Source: Micrasema longulum (Eukaryota; Arthropoda; Insecta; Trichoptera; Brachycentridae). Taken from it: DNA of 64,000 bases. A program made the position numbers and the translations under genes. Where the stretch lies: assembly GCA_022494885.1 (NCBI GenBank), contig JAGVSM010002688.1, positions 186,001-250,000 on the forward strand, in the 5' to 3' direction. The notes under the pieces are model-generated. The model was not told where the DNA came from. It saw only the letters and a list, made by a program, of their open reading frames with translations, and searched no databases. The first letter of the stretch is position 1; the number at the start of each line of letters is the position of its first letter. Of the stretch, positions 46,555-57,003 are shown piece by piece.

Positions 46555-47100
46555 TTTTTTATTTATTTATTTAACTTGTTGTACATAATGTTAATTGTAC
46601 ATTGGCCGGCTTTATTGCTAGATGGTTCTTCCAACCAATAAATTAAAAGTTTTATTTTTATACTTCAAGTTGAAAACATATTCAATAGAAAATAATAATT
46701 TAAAAAAGCTAAAGATATTTAAAAATATAAATAAATATATTTGTGTATAAATTACCTTAAAACAATACCATTACTCAATAAGAAAAGAGAAAAAATAGGA
46801 AAGAGAAAAGGAGGAGAGACTAAAGAAGAGAACGGAGATGTTTCTTCAGACGCGATTTAAACAGGAATACTGTAGTAACATCTTTGATGGTGGATGGGAG
46901 ATGATTCTCCACAGTCGAGCGACATGGATACTATATGAATTAGAGAAGAAAGAGGAATTGTGGATGGGTATTTAGAGAGTGCTTTGAGAATTAGAACGAA
47001 GAGGTAAACCATGGACTGATAAGCGTTGACATTTTTTATGCAGGTATATAAGAGCGTTAGGACTGTAAAGTACATTGAACAGAAGTATGTTACAATTTAC
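46555..47100 (-). mobile_element. LINE-M 3' end (minus strand)
   Basis: The UTR TTTATTTATTTAACTTGTTG (plus-strand reading, poly-A end) and the coding remnant GTTTACCTCTTCGTTCTAAT (minus strand) align with 37028-37760. The reading frame is broken here and shorter, so this copy is older or more truncated. Confidence 0.65.
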
Positions 47101-47234
47101 ATTATGTACAAAAGGTTAAATAAATAAAAACAGAATCCTGGACAAGTGTTTTCGGCTCGATAACTACTCTCAGTTAAAAATCCAGAAAATAAAAACCGAG
47201 TCGAGTAAAGTCCGCCTAGCAGTGCAGTGCAATT

Positions 47235-47720
47235 TTCTGGGAAAGTAGACATGAAATATTTGCTTCTAAGATTATATTAAAAAATCTTAGAACTTACCCT
47301 TCAAATAAAAATTTTGAAGAACTAGGTATATCCTCAATTGGTGACATCTTTAAAAAAGTATATATTATTCAAACTTTCAAAGAAAAACAACCCGCTAATT
47401 TACAAAAGTCCTAGATTACAGGAGCCCTTAATTTCAAAATAATTTAATTTGACATAAATTCAGTACAAATGCAGCGTAAAATCATTATTCATACGTTGGA
47501 AATAAAACTTTAATAATTTTCCAGAAATCTTCAAATCAAAACATTTAAATCTAATTTTTCTTAAAACACACGAGACCCACCCTGCCCTGAACTCCTTATA
47601 GTAGAAAATTGGGTATCTTTTAGAATATAATATCAAATTTTAAGGAATCTGTTTTAGATAATAAAAATGAAGTGTAAATAAAATATAATGTATATATAAC
47701 ATATATATATATCAAAATAA
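47235..47720 (+). mobile_element. LINE-N fragment
   Basis: TTAGAACTTACCCTTCAAAT and TTTTGAAGAACTAGGTATAT align with the inverse of 61640-61680. The decayed frame has FEELGISSIGDIFKKVYIIQ. AT-rich DNA with ATATAACATATATATATATC follows. It resembles the RT C-terminal tail of a non-LTR element. Confidence 0.5.
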
Positions 47721-47892
47721 AAATTAATGTAAAACAAACTCCCTTTTTGAACACGAGTTTTCACTCTATTAGAGAGGTAGAGACGTTATTATTAACTATG
47801 TGTGAACAAAAAACATTTGTTATTTTATACTCATTTTGTTAACAGTTTTTTCAACAAATAAAAAAATGCGGTTTACACTGCAATACTTTATT

Positions 47893-48515
47893 GTATGGGG
47901 ACTGGCACGTATAGCGTAAGGCTAATCATCTTGCCTTCCTCTAACGGGTGATCGAGATACGCTGAATTTACTTTACTAATGCAGTGCCCTATGCACTTTC
48001 ACTCTTTCACAACACGGACTATCTCTTCGTTGTAGTAATGAGAGAACCCTTTAAATACCCTGTCATCGCTCTAATTTTCTTGCCTCCTCTTTCACAGTAG
48101 TAGCCGCTCGATTGTGGAATAATCTACCCACTAATGTCAGAGACGCCCCTTCTTTATTTGCATTTAAGTCAATATTGAAATATCACTATCTAAATATTTA
48201 AATTGTTCCTTTATCCCTCTTCTTTCCTTCCCATCCCCTCTCCTCTCTTCATAGTATAGTGTTAATTTTTTTTATACATATTTTTATTTTGTTAATCTTT
48301 GTTTTTAATTTTTGTATAAAATTCTAAGATTCAATATGTCCATGTTATAATTTTCTCAAACTGAACGGTTTGGGTAGGTAGGAAGAAATTGCCTTAAGGC
48401 AATATGCCCGCCCTTATGTGTATATATGTAAATTGTATAAGTATATAAAGTGTCAAATAAATAAATATGCACCACTAGGTGTGGATAAGGGTTTTGGTGA
48501 TGCTTATTGACTCTT
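47893..48515 (+). mobile_element. SINE-A 3' half split by a LINE insertion
   Basis: Left piece: GGGGACTGGCACGTATAGCG, GGGTGATCGAGATACGC and GCAGTGCCCTATGCAC, ending at 47996. Right piece: CACTAGGTGTGGATAAGGG then GGTGATGC, from 48472. The two sides are exactly contiguous in SINE-A. The 7-bp repeat TATGCAC (47990-47996 and 48466-48472) brackets the LINE at 47997-48465. Confidence 0.82.
47997..48465 (+). mobile_element. LINE 3' end inserted in SINE-A
   Basis: The frame at 48096-48203 reads SFTVVAARLWNNLPTNVRDA and PSLFAFKSILKYHYLNI and then a stop. This is the common C-terminal motif of arthropod non-LTR retrotransposons. The UTR is pyrimidine-rich and ends TGTCAAATAAATAAA. A 7-bp target duplication marks a clean 5'-truncated insertion. 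Confidence 0.82.
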
Positions 48516-49578
48516 AGTTCACTACGAGGCATTGTGGGGGATCCTTAAGACCCACTACCACCCACCCGCAGCTATTAAAGAGTCCTGGGGGGGAGTCCTA
48601 ATGAGAGGGGAGGAGGATGTTTGGACAGAGGCCAATTTGTCGTCCCCACCCCTCAGGATCTCCTCAATGACTCTGTTTTTTTTTATTCAAAAATAAGGTA
48701 TCTACAAACAATTTACACAAATGTGTGTGGAGTGTTGTCAAGTTGCGGAAGGTGTTGACCTCGCTCTTTCATGACATTGGTCGTAGGGAGTCAGAAAGGT
48801 TGATGCATGCCGCGGATGGGAGATTCTTACTGGGTGTCGATAATAAAATATGAAAATAAATAATAATTTAAAAAAAATATAGTATACAAATGGCAATCAT
48901 GAAGTTTCGCATTATATTAAATAAATGGTCTATGTTTAATGAATGTGTGTATGTGTATGCGCATGAGTGTATATACATGTGTGTGTATGTATATATGTGT
49001 GTATATGTATATTTGTGTATATATGTGTATGTATGTATATGTGTGTATGTGTATGTATATGTATCAAAATGTGTATACGAGTAAGTTTATATTTTATTAG
49101 TCTGTGCTTTTTATTAACTTGTCAACTATTATCATGTATTAAAATGTAATTACCTAGCTTGGAACGGGGTATGTACCCTTGTTAGCTGGGCAATGTGAAC
49201 ATATATTTTTTTTATGATAACGTGTATAAATAAATAAATAAACGTATTCAAATAAACAAAAATAATGATTTAAAACTATTGTCTCACAGAAAACCGCAAA
49301 AATATTTTTTCTTTAAAAAAAAATTATAATGAAAACAAAAAAAATCACTACGAAGCAGAAAATTCGATTTATTTTTCGAGTTGAAAACACTCATCCAGAA
49401 TTCTCGTTTAATTTTACACACAGAACTGTATCTTCCATTTCGCCCAGACGTCTCTTTGAAGGGATTCTTATATCTATTGAGAGAACTGTGAACCTAATAA
49501 TAAATATGAACGTATGTAGATAAAGCTTCTTAGAAAACACTTACATAAAACACAAGAGCTGAATTGAGAATGTGAAAG
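48515..49578. other. Intergenic with TG/TA microsatellite
   Basis: A purine-rich GGGGGAGTCCTAATGAGAGG segment near 48590 and a 48940-49070 run of (TG)n mixed with (TATG)n, which creates spurious ORFs. A GGTATGTACCCTTGTTAGCT segment with an AATAAATAAATAAACG end (about 49226-49242) looks like another LINE tail. No gene was seen. Confidence 0.4.
48941..49070 (+). repeat. TG/TATG microsatellite
   Basis: Irregular repeats of GTGTATG, TATATG and GTGTAT over about 130 bp. The translated ORFs there (alternating Y, V, C, M) reflect the repeat only. Confidence 0.85.
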
Positions 49579-49893
49579 AGATAAATTCACCTGGTCCATG
49601 AAGAAGTATAGAAATTGAAAAAATAAATTTTTCAGGCGTTGCCTAGTATGTAGGTGAAATAATTCAATTAGATAAATCTCACTCGCATAAATAAAGGTTT
49701 CAGCTCTTTAACTTCACAAACATCAACTGATGAAAGAATATAGTTGTTCAAATATGGGCAGAATGGTGAATGTTACTCAGTGTGTAAAGTGGCCACTTAA
49801 ACCAGCCAATGACAGGTCATAAGCCCTGTAGATGCCTAGACTTCTATATTACCTGTTCTGAAATGCTCTTCATTTCTGTTGTAATATGTTAAC
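49579..49893 (+). mobile_element. FB-1 repeat, second-arm half
   Basis: Starts in the centre (AAATTCACCTGGTCCATGAA), runs through GCGTTGCCTAGTATGTAGG and the inverted arm (GGTGAATGTTACTCAGTGTG), and ends TTTCTGTTGTAATATGTT as in the other copies. The first 250 bp of the family are missing. Confidence 0.7.
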
Positions 49894-50585
49894 AACAATG
49901 ATACTAAAAACTATTTTTAATTTAACTTTTTTTACCGTAACTGACACTGATTATAATAGTAATACTATGACAGATATCGACGATATAAAAAATAAACAAA
50001 ATGATCGCCTATATTTTATTTTCACGTGCACTTAAATTATTATTTTAAAAATTAGTCATGGGTTTGAAAATTGTATTGAAGAAACCAACAAAATGTTTTT
50101 TATTCAAGTACTTACGTGAAAATCCAACAAAATAAACTTAAAATTCAATTAACTCAGTGCAGTTTAACTGGAAAATATTTTTTTAATTAAACAAATCCGT
50201 GATTTCTTGTTGTCACACCTTAAACCAGAACAGATGAAACGAAACTGAAATGTGAAATACTCAAATACTAAAGCGAACGTCATAGCTCACAGTATACCTA
50301 CCAATAATTAATATCTTGTTTCTAGTTTCTAATTATTACAGCTTTTATGTTTCTGAGGCCGCATGTCCATTGTTTTGTTATCTGAGGCAGGCCCGGCGCC
50401 GGCGCGCCCTTGATAATACGATATTTATATTTATGTAAGATTCGTAGCAGCTGGATATAATGGGGTATGAAATAAAACCGGGCAATTAACAAATGAATAC
50501 ACGATTCTAGTTGTTCGGGATAAGAAATGACTATTTTTAAAGAGTAAGTTTGGATAACATTAAAAATAATATTAAAAGGGTCCTT
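49894..50585. other. Intergenic, nothing recognised
   Basis: AT-rich, except GCCCGGCGCCGGCGCGCCC (50392-50410). The 107-aa minus-strand ORF at 50322-50645 overlaps the SINE-A end and has no known motif. Confidence 0.35.
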
Positions 50586-50848
50586 CATCATCATCCTTCC
50601 CTTTCCGTACCTAATGGTGCATAGGGCACTGGATTGGTTCATCAATCATAACATTTCTTGATCAATTTTGTTACATGAAGGTAAGGTGATCAGTCTTACG
50701 TTTCAGGTACCAGTCCAGGGACTATGAAATATTCTAGGGTGAAAACACCCTTTTAAATTAATGTTTTATGTCAACCATGTCGGGAATTGAATCCGAGACT
50801 TCTTGCATGGTAGGCAAATGGGCTGACCATTACATCACAAGGCCTTAC
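50586..50848 (-). mobile_element. SINE-A, full-length copy
   Basis: On the minus strand: AAGGCCTTGTGATGTAATGG (A box), GGATTCAATTCCCGACATGG (B box, one change), AGAATATTTCATAGTCCCTG, ATCAAGAAATGTTATGATTG and a GATGATGA tail at 50586-50593. I could not identify a clear target duplication. Confidence 0.82.
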
Positions 50849-51235
50849 CCCAAGGTAATTTTAATGGTTTAATAATAATAAGATTTATTAACTTATCATT
50901 TTATTTTATTAATTTATTTTACCAAAATAACGAAATATTTGAGACTTTATATTGAGGAACCATTGAGCAAGGAAGCACAAAGCAAACATTATTATTGTAA
51001 GGTATAATACTTTCCAATAGCAAGAGTATTTGCCTCTTAAACATAGTTTCACTGATGTGAAAGATGTCGTTCTCCAAAGTGATAATGTTCAGCTGCCTGA
51101 ATGCTCTTCCAATCGGCATAACCAGAGGCAGGTTGGTTCAGGAAGCCGGGAGGTAAAACAGTATGTGCTGACGCTGTCGGAGATAACCATCAGGAACATA
51201 AAAATTGATACTCTCTAAAATGGCGGAGTTCTCGA
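50849..51235. other. Intergenic, nothing recognised
   Basis: Two overlapping 60-66 aa ORFs on opposite strands show no motif. I see no gene. Confidence 0.35.
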
Positions 51236-51385
51236 TCATTCCCTTTTCGCACTTAACGGTACATAGAGCAATGCATTGTTACACCAATCGCAGCGTACGT
51301 TAATAGTTTTTTTCTCAAACGAAGGATGATCAGTTTGACGCTTCAAGTACCAGTCCAGAGACTTTAAAATCGCCTGTATACTGGT
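51236..51385 (-). mobile_element. SINE-A 3' half (minus strand)
   Basis: GGTACATAGAGCAATGCATT, ACACCAATCGCAGCGTACG and AAGTACCAGTCCAGAGACT (plus-strand reading) follow the inverse order of the SINE-A 3' half. No tRNA-like head. Confidence 0.65.
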
Positions 51386-52212
51386 AAAACTCTCTAAATG
51401 ACAACGTTTGAGAAAACAGGTTATAATGCAACCATCAGTCCCGTTTAATAGATTCTTTTTTTAGAAATCATATCGATTGAAACAATTTAAAAGAACTAAG
51501 ATGGTTTCATGAGTCTTTATTTATGTCCACCACCTGTTTCATCTACCAATAAGTAAAACATCGTATGTTAAAAATATTTTTTTTTTGTAGGACTTTTTCA
51601 GTGTAGGTACAATACCAAATTTAAAGACATTGTCATAGACTACACAAACATACATTTAAATGCATTATGTAGCATAATAGACACTATAATAATAAATTTG
51701 TACATCTCCCTTCCCCTCCTTATCCTCTCTTCACTCATCCTTATCCTAATCCCACATCCCACCCCATTAACAATAAGTGTTCATTAAAAAAAATATTTGT
51801 ATCTTCTTTGATTATTAAAAAAATAAATGTATGGAAGTAACATTTTTGTGTATTTATTTATTTGGAATATAATATTATGTATTATATTTTCTTCACCAAT
51901 TTTGTATACTCGGTGGAAATCTGTTTTGGTTCTGAGTTTATACAATATATATGTTGTTAACTATAAATATGTATGTAGAACTGTTGGTTTCCCAAATAAA
52001 ATAATATTGTAGATCGAAAAATTTTTTGTAGTCAAACATTCAAAGTGATTTTTCTCAGCATAGTCAAAAATGCATTAAAAGGGTAGAAAATTAGAAGAAA
52101 CACCAATATTTAAACCCCACTTTACTCCATGGTATGAGGCAAGATGAGTTTTTATATGGGTTCATAAAATCCATAATTTAAAATACCTACGTGTTTTTGT
52201 AATCATTCAATT
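51386..52212 (+). mobile_element. Probable LINE 3' UTR (about 51700-52015) in unassigned DNA
   Basis: A C/T-rich TCCCTTCCCCTCCTTATCCT stretch followed by AT-rich DNA and CCCAAATAAAATAATATTGT at 51990-52010 has the form of the LINE UTRs at 1860 and 48220. No coding tail is left. The rest of the interval shows nothing. Confidence 0.4.
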
Positions 52213-52410
52213 TTTTTTATTTATTTTATTTTATTAACATAAACGGCAAATCTGCCTTTTACAAAAATTTATAATACTAACATATTTGGCTTAATATTTT
52301 TTTTTTTAAAACATAAATTTCCTTATACCCAAGATTTATAAAAAAAATAAACCTAAAAATTATACAAGATTTATATTTAAAAAATTAACCTAAAAATTAT
52401 ACGGCATATT
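52213..52410 (-). mobile_element. LINE-L 3' UTR fragment
   Basis: TTTATTTATTTTATTTTATT, ACATAAACGGCAAATCTGCC and TTTCCTTATACCCAAGATTT (plus-strand reading) match 19545-19760 closely and in the same orientation. Confidence 0.62.
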
Positions 52411-52819
52411 CACTGCTGACAGGGACGATGCTCTACAAAGTCAGCAGTCTCTTTCTTAAGCCTTACTATTGTGTGAAAACGGAAAGCATAAGACCTATCA
52501 AATTCTCTTATGATAAAATCGCATTCATAACCTCCTTATCATTTAGAATATTTCACTTCCGATAAGACTGTAGTTGATGGTCCACATACCTTGGAAAAAT
52601 GTATGCAGCAGCCAATTCAATATAATTACTGCTCTCGTTTGATAGTTGGCTAGGATCTCTACTAAATTAAAGAGTTCTTAATGAACTGTATAAAACCACT
52701 GAACTTCCTCATGGTTTTTAATCATATTTACCAATTTTGTAATAAATAACATAATTTCTTAAAAATATTTGATAATGGGTATTAAAAAAACTATTTCAGT
52801 ACTCAAGAATTTAAAAATG
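52411..52819. other. Intergenic, downstream of NMRK paralogue 2
   Basis: Less AT-rich at first (CACTGCTGACAGGGACGATG). No motif was recognised. It may be upstream LINE-L sequence. Confidence 0.35.
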
Positions 52820-52825
52820 TTTATT
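52820..52825 (-). terminator. Polyadenylation signal AATAAA overlapping the NMRK-2 stop
   Basis: On the minus strand the end of the gene reads ACT TGA ATAAAC. The final A of the TGA stop is the first base of AATAAA, so the 3' UTR would be very short. Confidence 0.6.
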
Positions 52826-53415
52826 CAAGTATCAAAAAATAATGCATTCACAATATCTGTTAAAACATTCTCGTGTAAATTATCATCAGTTCCATCAATA
52901 ACCGTTATACCTTCTTGCAACATCAATTCATGCTTATACTTTAAATATTCGGGCCAAACACACAATTCAAAGTAACCTGGAATGTCGGGCGGGTCATACA
53001 CTCTACTATTTCTACGTTCAATGCACTCCTCCTTCATTAAAGTTATAATGTACTTAAGAATACAAACATCCGCAATAGGTTTGTAATTTAAGATACTGAA
53101 TCCTTCGATAACTAAAATGTTTCGATGATCATTGTTACGGTTGGCCTGATCACCAGAAGATTGATCATTGTTCATAATATTCAACACATCTTGGTACATT
53201 CTTTCCATGTCCAGAGAAGAAAGGATGTCATAATTATTATGGTCCAAATTAGGCACTTTTACATGATGTGGGCTATCATCAGGGTAAAAATAGTCATCTT
53301 GGCATAGGATAATAGACTCGTTGAATTTATTTTTAATTTTATTTGCTAGCGATGTTTTCCCTCCGCATGTCACTCCTGTAATGCCTACCACAAGCCACTT
53401 TTTCCGTGAGGACAT
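52825..53415 (-). CDS. NMRK: Nicotinamide riboside kinase, paralogue 2
   Basis: 196-aa protein starting MSSRKKWLVVGITGVTCGGK; an in-frame ATG 8 codons earlier (53439) would lie in the presumed intron. The P-loop GVTCGGKT, the full QDDYF motif with the catalytic Asp, NILVIEGFSILNYKP, RRNSRVYDPPD and PGYFELCVWPEYLKYKHEL identify the family, and the length fits human NMRK1 (199 aa). It has an Asn/Asp/Ser-rich insert (NNDQSSGDQANRNNDHRN) before the EGF block that paralogue 1 lacks. The frame is intact with one coding exon. The sequence before the ATG, TTTTCTCCATACAG followed by AAAG, is a good splice acceptor. Of the two copies this is the more conventional enzyme, and I infer it keeps the ancestral role of making NMN for NAD+ salvage. 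Confidence 0.93.
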   Translation of the reverse strand: MSSRKKWLVVGITGVTCGGKTSLANKIKNKFNESIILCQDDYFYPDDSPHHVKVPNLDHNNYDILSSLDMERMYQDVLNIMNNDQSSGDQANRNNDHRNILVIEGFSILNYKPIADVCILKYIITLMKEECIERRNSRVYDPPDIPGYFELCVWPEYLKYKHELMLQEGITVIDGTDDNLHENVLTDIVNALFFDT

Positions 53416-53702
53416 CTTTCTGTATGGAGAAAACAACAATCTTATTAGACATTAAAAGATAGTAATAGATTCAGTCACTGTAACACATTTTTTTTAGTAT
53501 CAAGACCCCTTTATAAGCAAAAAGAAATAAAGAAACAACAAAAAAAACAAATTATTAAAAACACCAACTTTGTGATTTTCCAAGTTTGATGATTTAAACA
53601 TTGGGTGTTAACATAAGTTGCGTCTGTTTTTTTCCAAATGAAGAGAACACAAAAAAAAAATTGCAACAAATTAGTCAATAATGCATTCTCCCCTTAGAGT
53701 AA
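53416..53702. promoter_or_regulatory. Presumed 5' intron and promoter side of NMRK paralogue 2
   Basis: A splice acceptor ends at 53420. The non-coding first exon must lie to the right. I cannot place it or a core promoter. Confidence 0.3.
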
Positions 53703-53915
53703 TAGAGTCACCCATGTGGAGAAAAACCATTCTACGATTATTGACCATTAAGTTGGCTACATTTTATAGCAACACAACGGGCTGTAGGTACTCAGGTAGA
53801 GAATTGTGAGCACTAACCGAAACCGTCCATTACATATTTGTTGTTTGGACTATGCAATAGAGCTTAAGGGCTTCTCTAGAGAATTATTACTGAGAGATTC
53901 TCTTTTGTTATTTCA
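53703..53915. repeat. Dispersed repeat, copy B
   Basis: AGTAATAGAGTCACCCATGT, AAAAACCATTCTACGATTAT, AGTTGGCTACATTTTATAGC and TATGCAATAGAGC correspond to 44720-44866 in the same orientation. Both copies lie upstream of an NMRK gene. Confidence 0.55.
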
Positions 53916-55234
53916 CAAAAAAAAAATTCAATAATTCATAGTATCTTCACCATACACTGCGCAATTATCGGGAGCAGCTTTATTCCCTCGATTAAATGGT
54001 AACAGAAGGTGTCAAAAATATCACTTTATCTACTTGACATACCATTTTGAAGGCTTATAATCAAATAAAATAATATATGTACTGTTGTAATTGGCTTAGG
54101 CCGTCTATATAATAAATAAATATGTAACGTAAAAGGAAACTCAATGTCTCGTAGAGAGAAAAAAGTTCTTTCAAATGACGCATAACCTTTACAATTTTCT
54201 TTTACTTTTGGTACTCATTTTTAAATTTAGAAAAAAAACAGACAAATCTTATGTTAATATCTAATACACATTATTTTTAATAAAATTATCAAATTAAATT
54301 TACATATGTGGACCGGTTTCAAAACACAACTGTCCCTTTATCAAAGCTTAAAAACAAACTAAAACTAAATATTTCAAATCTTTCAAAGTTTTACACCAAA
54401 TTACAAGAAACTTAAATACATCTGCTCACATGTCATCATGATCGTAGAACAATGACGCATGGGATTTTATTCAACTTTACACGAGAGCGGTTTAATTATT
54501 ATTTTTTACACTATATGACAGAACTTGATAAGTACAAAAGTATATAATTTTATACTCGGATTAGTTATAGAAATAAAGCCCTTATATAACCTTTTCAATA
54601 TCAAATATAAAAGTCAAAGTTACATTTTTCACACATCCGTCATTGTTCACATCCGTCACGACGATGTGTTCAGTGTGTTAGGTCTAGCTTCGGTAAGATT
54701 TAAAATATTTAGTTTTAGTTCATTTTTAAGCCTTGACTAAGGAACAGTCGTGTTCTGTATCTGGTCGACATATTTGAGTGATTTTACACAAAATAATCAC
54801 GTACATAGTTAAATTATTTTATGAGGAAAAAAAAACTTTACAACCCAAATACATTAGAACATTTTTAAAAGTAATCGATTACTAAAGTGAAAAAGCAGGT
54901 ATTTACATTTGCTAATTAGGAAACTTATTTATTAAATGCCTAATGGCTTTTACAATAAACAGTTTAAATAAACAACGGTAAAGTTATATAACATATGAGG
55001 GGGTTAAATGCAAAACTGCTACTGTCCATGACCACTGTATTTGGGAAGACCACAAAAAAAACCTGCAGCAAAAAGACTATTTTTTTAACTTCAATGTGCA
55101 TCTTGTACGTGGTATAACAGGTAGCGAATGTTAAACATGATCTTATTGGCTAAATTTAGGGGAAGCAATGGTTCCATGCGTTCCATGATCGGACCGCGCA
55201 TGCTGAGGTCCTAGGAGTAATTTCCGCCAAGGTC
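53916..55234. other. Intergenic, nothing recognised
   Basis: AT-rich DNA with one 71-aa ORF lacking any motif. A LINE-like AATAAATAAATATGTAACG tail is at 54110-54128. Confidence 0.4.
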
Positions 55235-55335
55235 AACATAAAATATTTCGTAGTCCCTGGACTGGCGCTTGAAGTGTGAGAGTGATCATCTTGCCTTCAT
55301 GTATATTAGAAGTGATAGCGGATAGGCTGCAATTG
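55235..55335 (+). mobile_element. SINE-A fragment
   Basis: AATATTTCGTAGTCCCTGG, ACTGGCGCTTGAAG and GTGATCATCTTGCCTTCATG are the middle of SINE-A. Both ends are lost. Confidence 0.6.
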
Positions 55336-55479
55336 GATGTAGTTCTTGTAGATGTAAAAACAAGAACCACAATGGGTAACAAAGTATTCTTCTCTCTGTT
55401 ACCAGTGTCTAAGTGTCCACAAAAAGACAAAAATCATCCTGCGCAAGACTATCATCATAACAGTGGTATAATAAAGGTG

Positions 55480-55885
55480 TGAGGCTTGAACTCTAACAGC
55501 AAAGTCAAAGAGGAGCACTGCATAAAATCCTGGGTCGCGTGAATGATGAAGACACCTAGAGAATCAAATATAACAACAAGCTGTACAACATCTATAAAGC
55601 TCCTAAGCTCTCTGTACACATCAGACTGAATGGGCTGAGATGGGCCGGACGTGTGCAGAGAATGCCATCATCGCGGGTACCAAGAAGAGACTTAGATGGC
55701 CACCCAGGAGGCAGAAGAAAGGTCGGTAGACCGAGGCTGCGACGGGTAGATGACATAAAAAATAATGCATTCCAAATATTAGAAGTATCTAACTGGAGAG
55801 TTGCAGCGGACGACAGGAGTTGGAGGCGAAGATTGATGAAGGCCAAGGCTCGATATGGGCTGTGGTGCCATTGAAGAGGAAAATG
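55480..55885 (+). mobile_element. LINE C-terminal fragment (RLRWAGHV type)
   Basis: Preceded by the decayed VHIRLNGLRWAGRVQRMPSS, the frame at 55653-55871 reads GGRRKVGRPRLRRVDDIKNN and VSNWRVAADDRSWRRRLMKA and ends in KARYGLWCH. This is the post-RT tail of a widespread arthropod non-LTR group. It lies just downstream of DPM2, on the opposite strand. The reverse-strand 123-aa ORF is a shadow. Confidence 0.8.
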
Positions 55886-56045
55886 TGAACGTAAAATAAT
55901 GTTTGTAGGTGTTAAGTGGTTATTGTTGGTGCTCAGGTTTAGTATGAACGTGGCAATGCACAACTGTAAGGAATCAACTTAAAATTACTGTGTAATGTTT
56001 TTTATGTTTGTGTTTAAAAAAAATAGAGTACAAATCTGATTACCT

Positions 56046-56996
56046 TTATAGTTTAGAGTATTGATAAATGTGAAATAATGTAAAACTCATCAACGATCCA
56101 ACAAATATAAAACTCCAAAGGTATGTAAATAATAAGGCAATTTTGCGGTCCATAAATCCTTTATACAGCCAGTGATCTGAAAAAAAATTTGTTCATAAAT
56201 TTTTAACACCGCAACAAGCCAAAATATTCAATCACAATGGTGTATTACTGTGCAAAACACCCAGCTTTAAGAAAAATTACATTGTCTCCGTTATCTTTTC
56301 AGTAATCTAATTTAAAATTTCTAATTAATGAGGGCATATCGGAATGCTTAACAAATTAAGATGTTTTTATTTCTCTCAATAGATACAAGATTATTCTTGC
56401 AGTGCCTTATCAGGTCCCCCCGACGTTGGCGATCACTACAGCGAAGGCATCTCGGCCCTACGCTACTCCGAGGCCAGGACAACTGCTTGTTGGATGTACT
56501 CGCCATAGTAATTCCTGGGAAAAGATGACCAGAGTGGTTTCCCGTTGCCTTCTCTGGTGAATTTTTATGTCGGGGTTACCTTCCTTTAGCTGGTTGGTTG
56601 TGGTTTGGAGGCACCAGAAACTCGTCTTTCATCCTCTCGTTATCTGCTGCGCTCACAGCGTTATGAGTGTGATCCCATTGCCCAGGGTTTGCGACATGGA
56701 CGCTAACGGGTTGGACTAGTCAGTAGTGTTGCAGGTGGAATGCAACTGGGCGTTTGCAGCATTTAATAGAATCACACTCTTCGGCAAGATTAATAGTATT
56801 TAAATAAATTCACACTAAATGTCAAATGACATTAGATGTTAAACAAAAATATTTTTTCAAAAAAGTGAATTAAAAAAAAAGTACCTTCTTCTAATTCTGT
56901 AAATGGTAATACCGTTAGCCAAATGACAAAATAAGAAAACACCAAGACTGCAGTTATGAGTATAAATTTTCCAAGAAGTGCGGTGGATAAACTCAT
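56046..56996 (-). CDS. DPM2: DPM2: regulatory subunit of dolichol-phosphate mannose synthase
   Basis: Two coding exons, 56885-56996 and 56046-56176, join in phase 1 across a GT-AG intron (donor GTAC, acceptor TTTTTTTTCAG) into an 80-aa protein; human DPM2 is 84 aa. It has two membrane helices, about residues 9-31 (FILITAVLVFSYFVIWLTVL) and 50-73 (IALLFTYLWSFIFVGSLMSF). The FxxxWLTVLPF end of helix 1, the acidic linker TELEEDHWLYK and the second helix follow the DPM2 pattern. In the family, DPM2 sits in the ER membrane and stabilises the DPM1-DPM3 enzyme that makes dolichol-phosphate mannose for N-glycans, O-mannose and GPI anchors. Its ATG lies 7 nt after the AROS stop in the same exon, so its transcript is probably shared. 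Kozak -3 is T, a weak start. No clear AATAAA was seen after the stop. Its intron holds a GC-richer repeat at 56391-56760. Confidence 0.87.
56391..56760. repeat. GC-richer insert in the DPM2 intron
   Basis: A block of about 370 bp with CCCCCCGACGTTGGCGATCA, GTGGTTTCCCGTTGCCTTCT and AGCGTTATGAGTGTGATCCC contrasts sharply with the AT-rich intron. The inverse of the second motif, GGCAACGGGAAACCAC, is a string I associate with arthropod retrotransposon sequence. No ORF of note, so I list it as an unclassified repeat. Confidence 0.4.
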
Positions 56997-57003
56997 CGAT
57001 GTT

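Noticed and set aside
48890..49149. Two overlapping ORFs rich in Y, V, C and M
   Set aside because: They are translations of a TG/TATG microsatellite.
55592..55963. 123-aa minus-strand ORF
   Set aside because: It is the shadow of a LINE C-terminal tail on the plus strand, whose peptides (GRPRLRRVDD) are clearly recognisable.
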